Shown: positions 62,947 to 64,000 of the stretch, one piece after another
How the letters are laid out: every line of letters starts with the position of its first letter
How positions within the stretch are numbered: the first letter of the stretch is position 1
Assembly (NCBI GenBank): GCA_044225825.1
Contig: JBGAIB010000006.1
Coordinates: 62,001-126,000, forward strand
Length of the DNA: 64,000 nucleotides
From: Bog-950 sp044225825
GTDB taxonomy: Bacteria > Bacteroidota > Bacteroidia > Chitinophagales > LD1
Direction of reading: 5' to 3'
Notes under the pieces: model-generated
Databases searched by the model: none
Seen by the model: the letters and a program-made list of their open reading frames with translations, nothing else
Told to the model about the DNA's origin: nothing
Translations under genes and position numbers: made by a program

Positions 62947-64000
62947 ATGCAACCCAAGATATTATTGGTAGATGACCGCGAAGATAACTTGCTTTCAATT
63001 GAAGCACTGTTAGGCACAGAGCATTATAGGTTTGTAAAGGCTACTTCGGGTAAGCAAGCCTTAAAGGTGCTGCTGCAGGAGTACGACTTTGCGCTGATAT
63101 TAATGGATGTAAAAATGCCAAACCTGAATGGGTTTGAGACTGCCTCCATGATTTATGAGCGTGAAAAATTGCGGCAGATACCTATCATTTTTATTACGGC
63201 GCACAGTTACACCGAAGAGAGCATTTATAACGGTTACCGATCGGGGGCGGTGGATTATATCTACAAACCTATCAAGCCCGAATTACTGAAAGCAAAGGTG
63301 GCCGTGTTTATTGATTTGTATCAAAAGAATCATCGCCTGCAGATGCAGGAGCAGAAATTGATTGCTATTAATAAGAGCCTGGAGAATGAGATCAACGAAC
63401 GCAGGATAACGGAAGAGAAAATCAAAGCGCTGAATCTGGAATTGCTGAAGAACATTGACCGTTTGGAAGCAGCCAATAAAGATCTGGACCGTTTTGCGTT
63501 TATGGCTTCGCATGATTTACAGGAGCCCCTGCGCAAAATCCGCTTGTTTACCGATCGGTTAGGAACGGGATATAGTCAACTGCTGGATGAAAACGGTAAA
63601 CTATACCTGAGCCGGATACAGCATTCAGCGGAGCGGATGCAGATCCTTATCCGCGACATTCTTACCTTCTCCAAGATCGCCACCTCCAAGAAGGAGTTTG
63701 TCAAGTGCGATTTGAACCAACTGGTGAGTGATGTGCAGGATCAGTTGGAAGAAACCATCGCCCTGAAGAAGGCGCGTATTGCTATTGATACGCTGCCTTC
63801 GATTTTTATTAACCCGAACCTGATGCAAGCTGTTATTTATAACCTGTTAAGTAATGCCTTGAAATATACGAGTGCCGGTATGCCACCAGAAATACGTATA
63901 CGGGCGGAGAGTGATTTTGGACCTGCTGATGGCAGTAACGGACATGAACCCAACAAGTATTGCCGGATCATAATTGAAGATAATGGTATTGGTTTCGACC
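62947..64000 (+). CDS. REC-histidine kinase, partial (C-terminus outside window)
   Basis: Translation from the ATG at 62947 gives 351 residues to the right edge. An N-terminal REC domain (ILLVDDREDN, phospho-acceptor in LILMDVKMP, KPIKPE) is followed by a coiled coil, a HisKA domain (FAFMASHDLQEPLRKIR, His in ASHDLQ) and the start of HATPase_c (NLLSNALKYTS, IEDNGIGFD). A perfect AAGGAGG lies 8 nt before the start, unusual for this phylum. It begins 13 nt after the poly-HAMP kinase stop, so the two are one operon. Such REC-HK proteins act as soluble relays between a hybrid kinase and further regulators. Confidence 0.92.
   Translation, partial: MQPKILLVDDREDNLLSIEALLGTEHYRFVKATSGKQALKVLLQEYDFALILMDVKMPNLNGFETASMIYEREKLRQIPIIFITAHSYTEESIYNGYRSGAVDYIYKPIKPELLKAKVAVFIDLYQKNHRLQMQEQKLIAINKSLENEINERRITEEKIKALNLELLKNIDRLEAANKDLDRFAFMASHDLQEPLRKIRLFTDRLGTGYSQLLDENGKLYLSRIQHSAERMQILIRDILTFSKIATSKKEFVKCDLNQLVSDVQDQLEETIALKKARIAIDTLPSIFINPNLMQAVIYNLLSNALKYTSAGMPPEIRIRAESDFGPADGSNGHEPNKYCRIIIEDNGIGFD

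Overview
The window looks like a chromosomal segment from a member of the Bacteroidota, probably close to the Chitinophagales or Sphingobacteriales. Evidence for this includes a type IX secretion C-terminal sorting domain, many lipoproteins, a TonB receptor with a carboxypeptidase-regulatory-like N-terminus, the Omp28/DUF6029 pair, and several promoters matching the Bacteroidota pattern (TTG or TTTG, about 18-21 nt, then TAnnTTTG). I cannot name a species from the sequence.

Layout, left to right. 1-6 kb: a truncated surface lipoprotein, a GT2 glycosyltransferase and a secreted beta-propeller protein. 6-11.4 kb: the SUF iron-sulfur operon (sufB, a small basic ORF, sufC, sufD, sufS, sufE) on the minus strand, with a palindrome upstream of sufB. 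11.5-24.8 kb: mostly housekeeping genes (an oxidase subunit III, an Rrf2 regulator, a DMT/ChrA transporter pair, AIM24, asnB, rsmE, DUF4159, a 1202-residue TraB/GumN protein, pyrD and a papain-fold-like lipoprotein). 24.8-27.2 kb: pheT. 27.8-33.8 kb: a CzcCBA-type heavy-metal RND efflux operon. 34.8-40.6 kb: a heme/iron ABC importer with its TonB receptor. 40.7-45.1 kb: Omp28, DUF6029, TlpA and a PD40 lipoprotein. 45.1-47.5 kb: a repeat-dense region carrying one small secreted protein. 48-54 kb: a type I restriction-modification operon with two unrecognised extra genes, ending beside a tRNA-Arg gene whose 3' half is duplicated in tandem. 54.6-64 kb: CinA-like amidase, a histone-H1-like DUF6496 protein and a signalling block with a single-domain response regulator, a 2232-residue soluble poly-HAMP hybrid kinase and a second response-regulator/kinase that runs off the window.

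The most unusual signal is outside the genes. Three intergenic loci (about 12.3-12.8 kb and 33.9-34.4 kb on the plus strand, 45.5-45.2 kb on the minus strand) share one architecture: a conserved AT-rich 5' block, an unconserved middle, and a conserved 3' module with TGTAAA boxes and an inverted/direct TGCACAAA array. None carries a consistent reading frame. I interpret them as a family of orphan transcription units or non-autonomous elements. Separately, about 480-bp mosaic direct repeats flank the gene at 46.3-46.8 kb, and related repeat pieces occur inverted at 27.5 kb.

Functional links: the SUF operon and the Rrf2 gene suggest iron-sulfur homeostasis; the heme importer and its receptor form one uptake route; the metal efflux operon is self-contained; the restriction operon is translationally coupled and sits on the 3' side of the tRNA gene, as expected for an island. 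All family assignments were made by reading motifs, without database searches.
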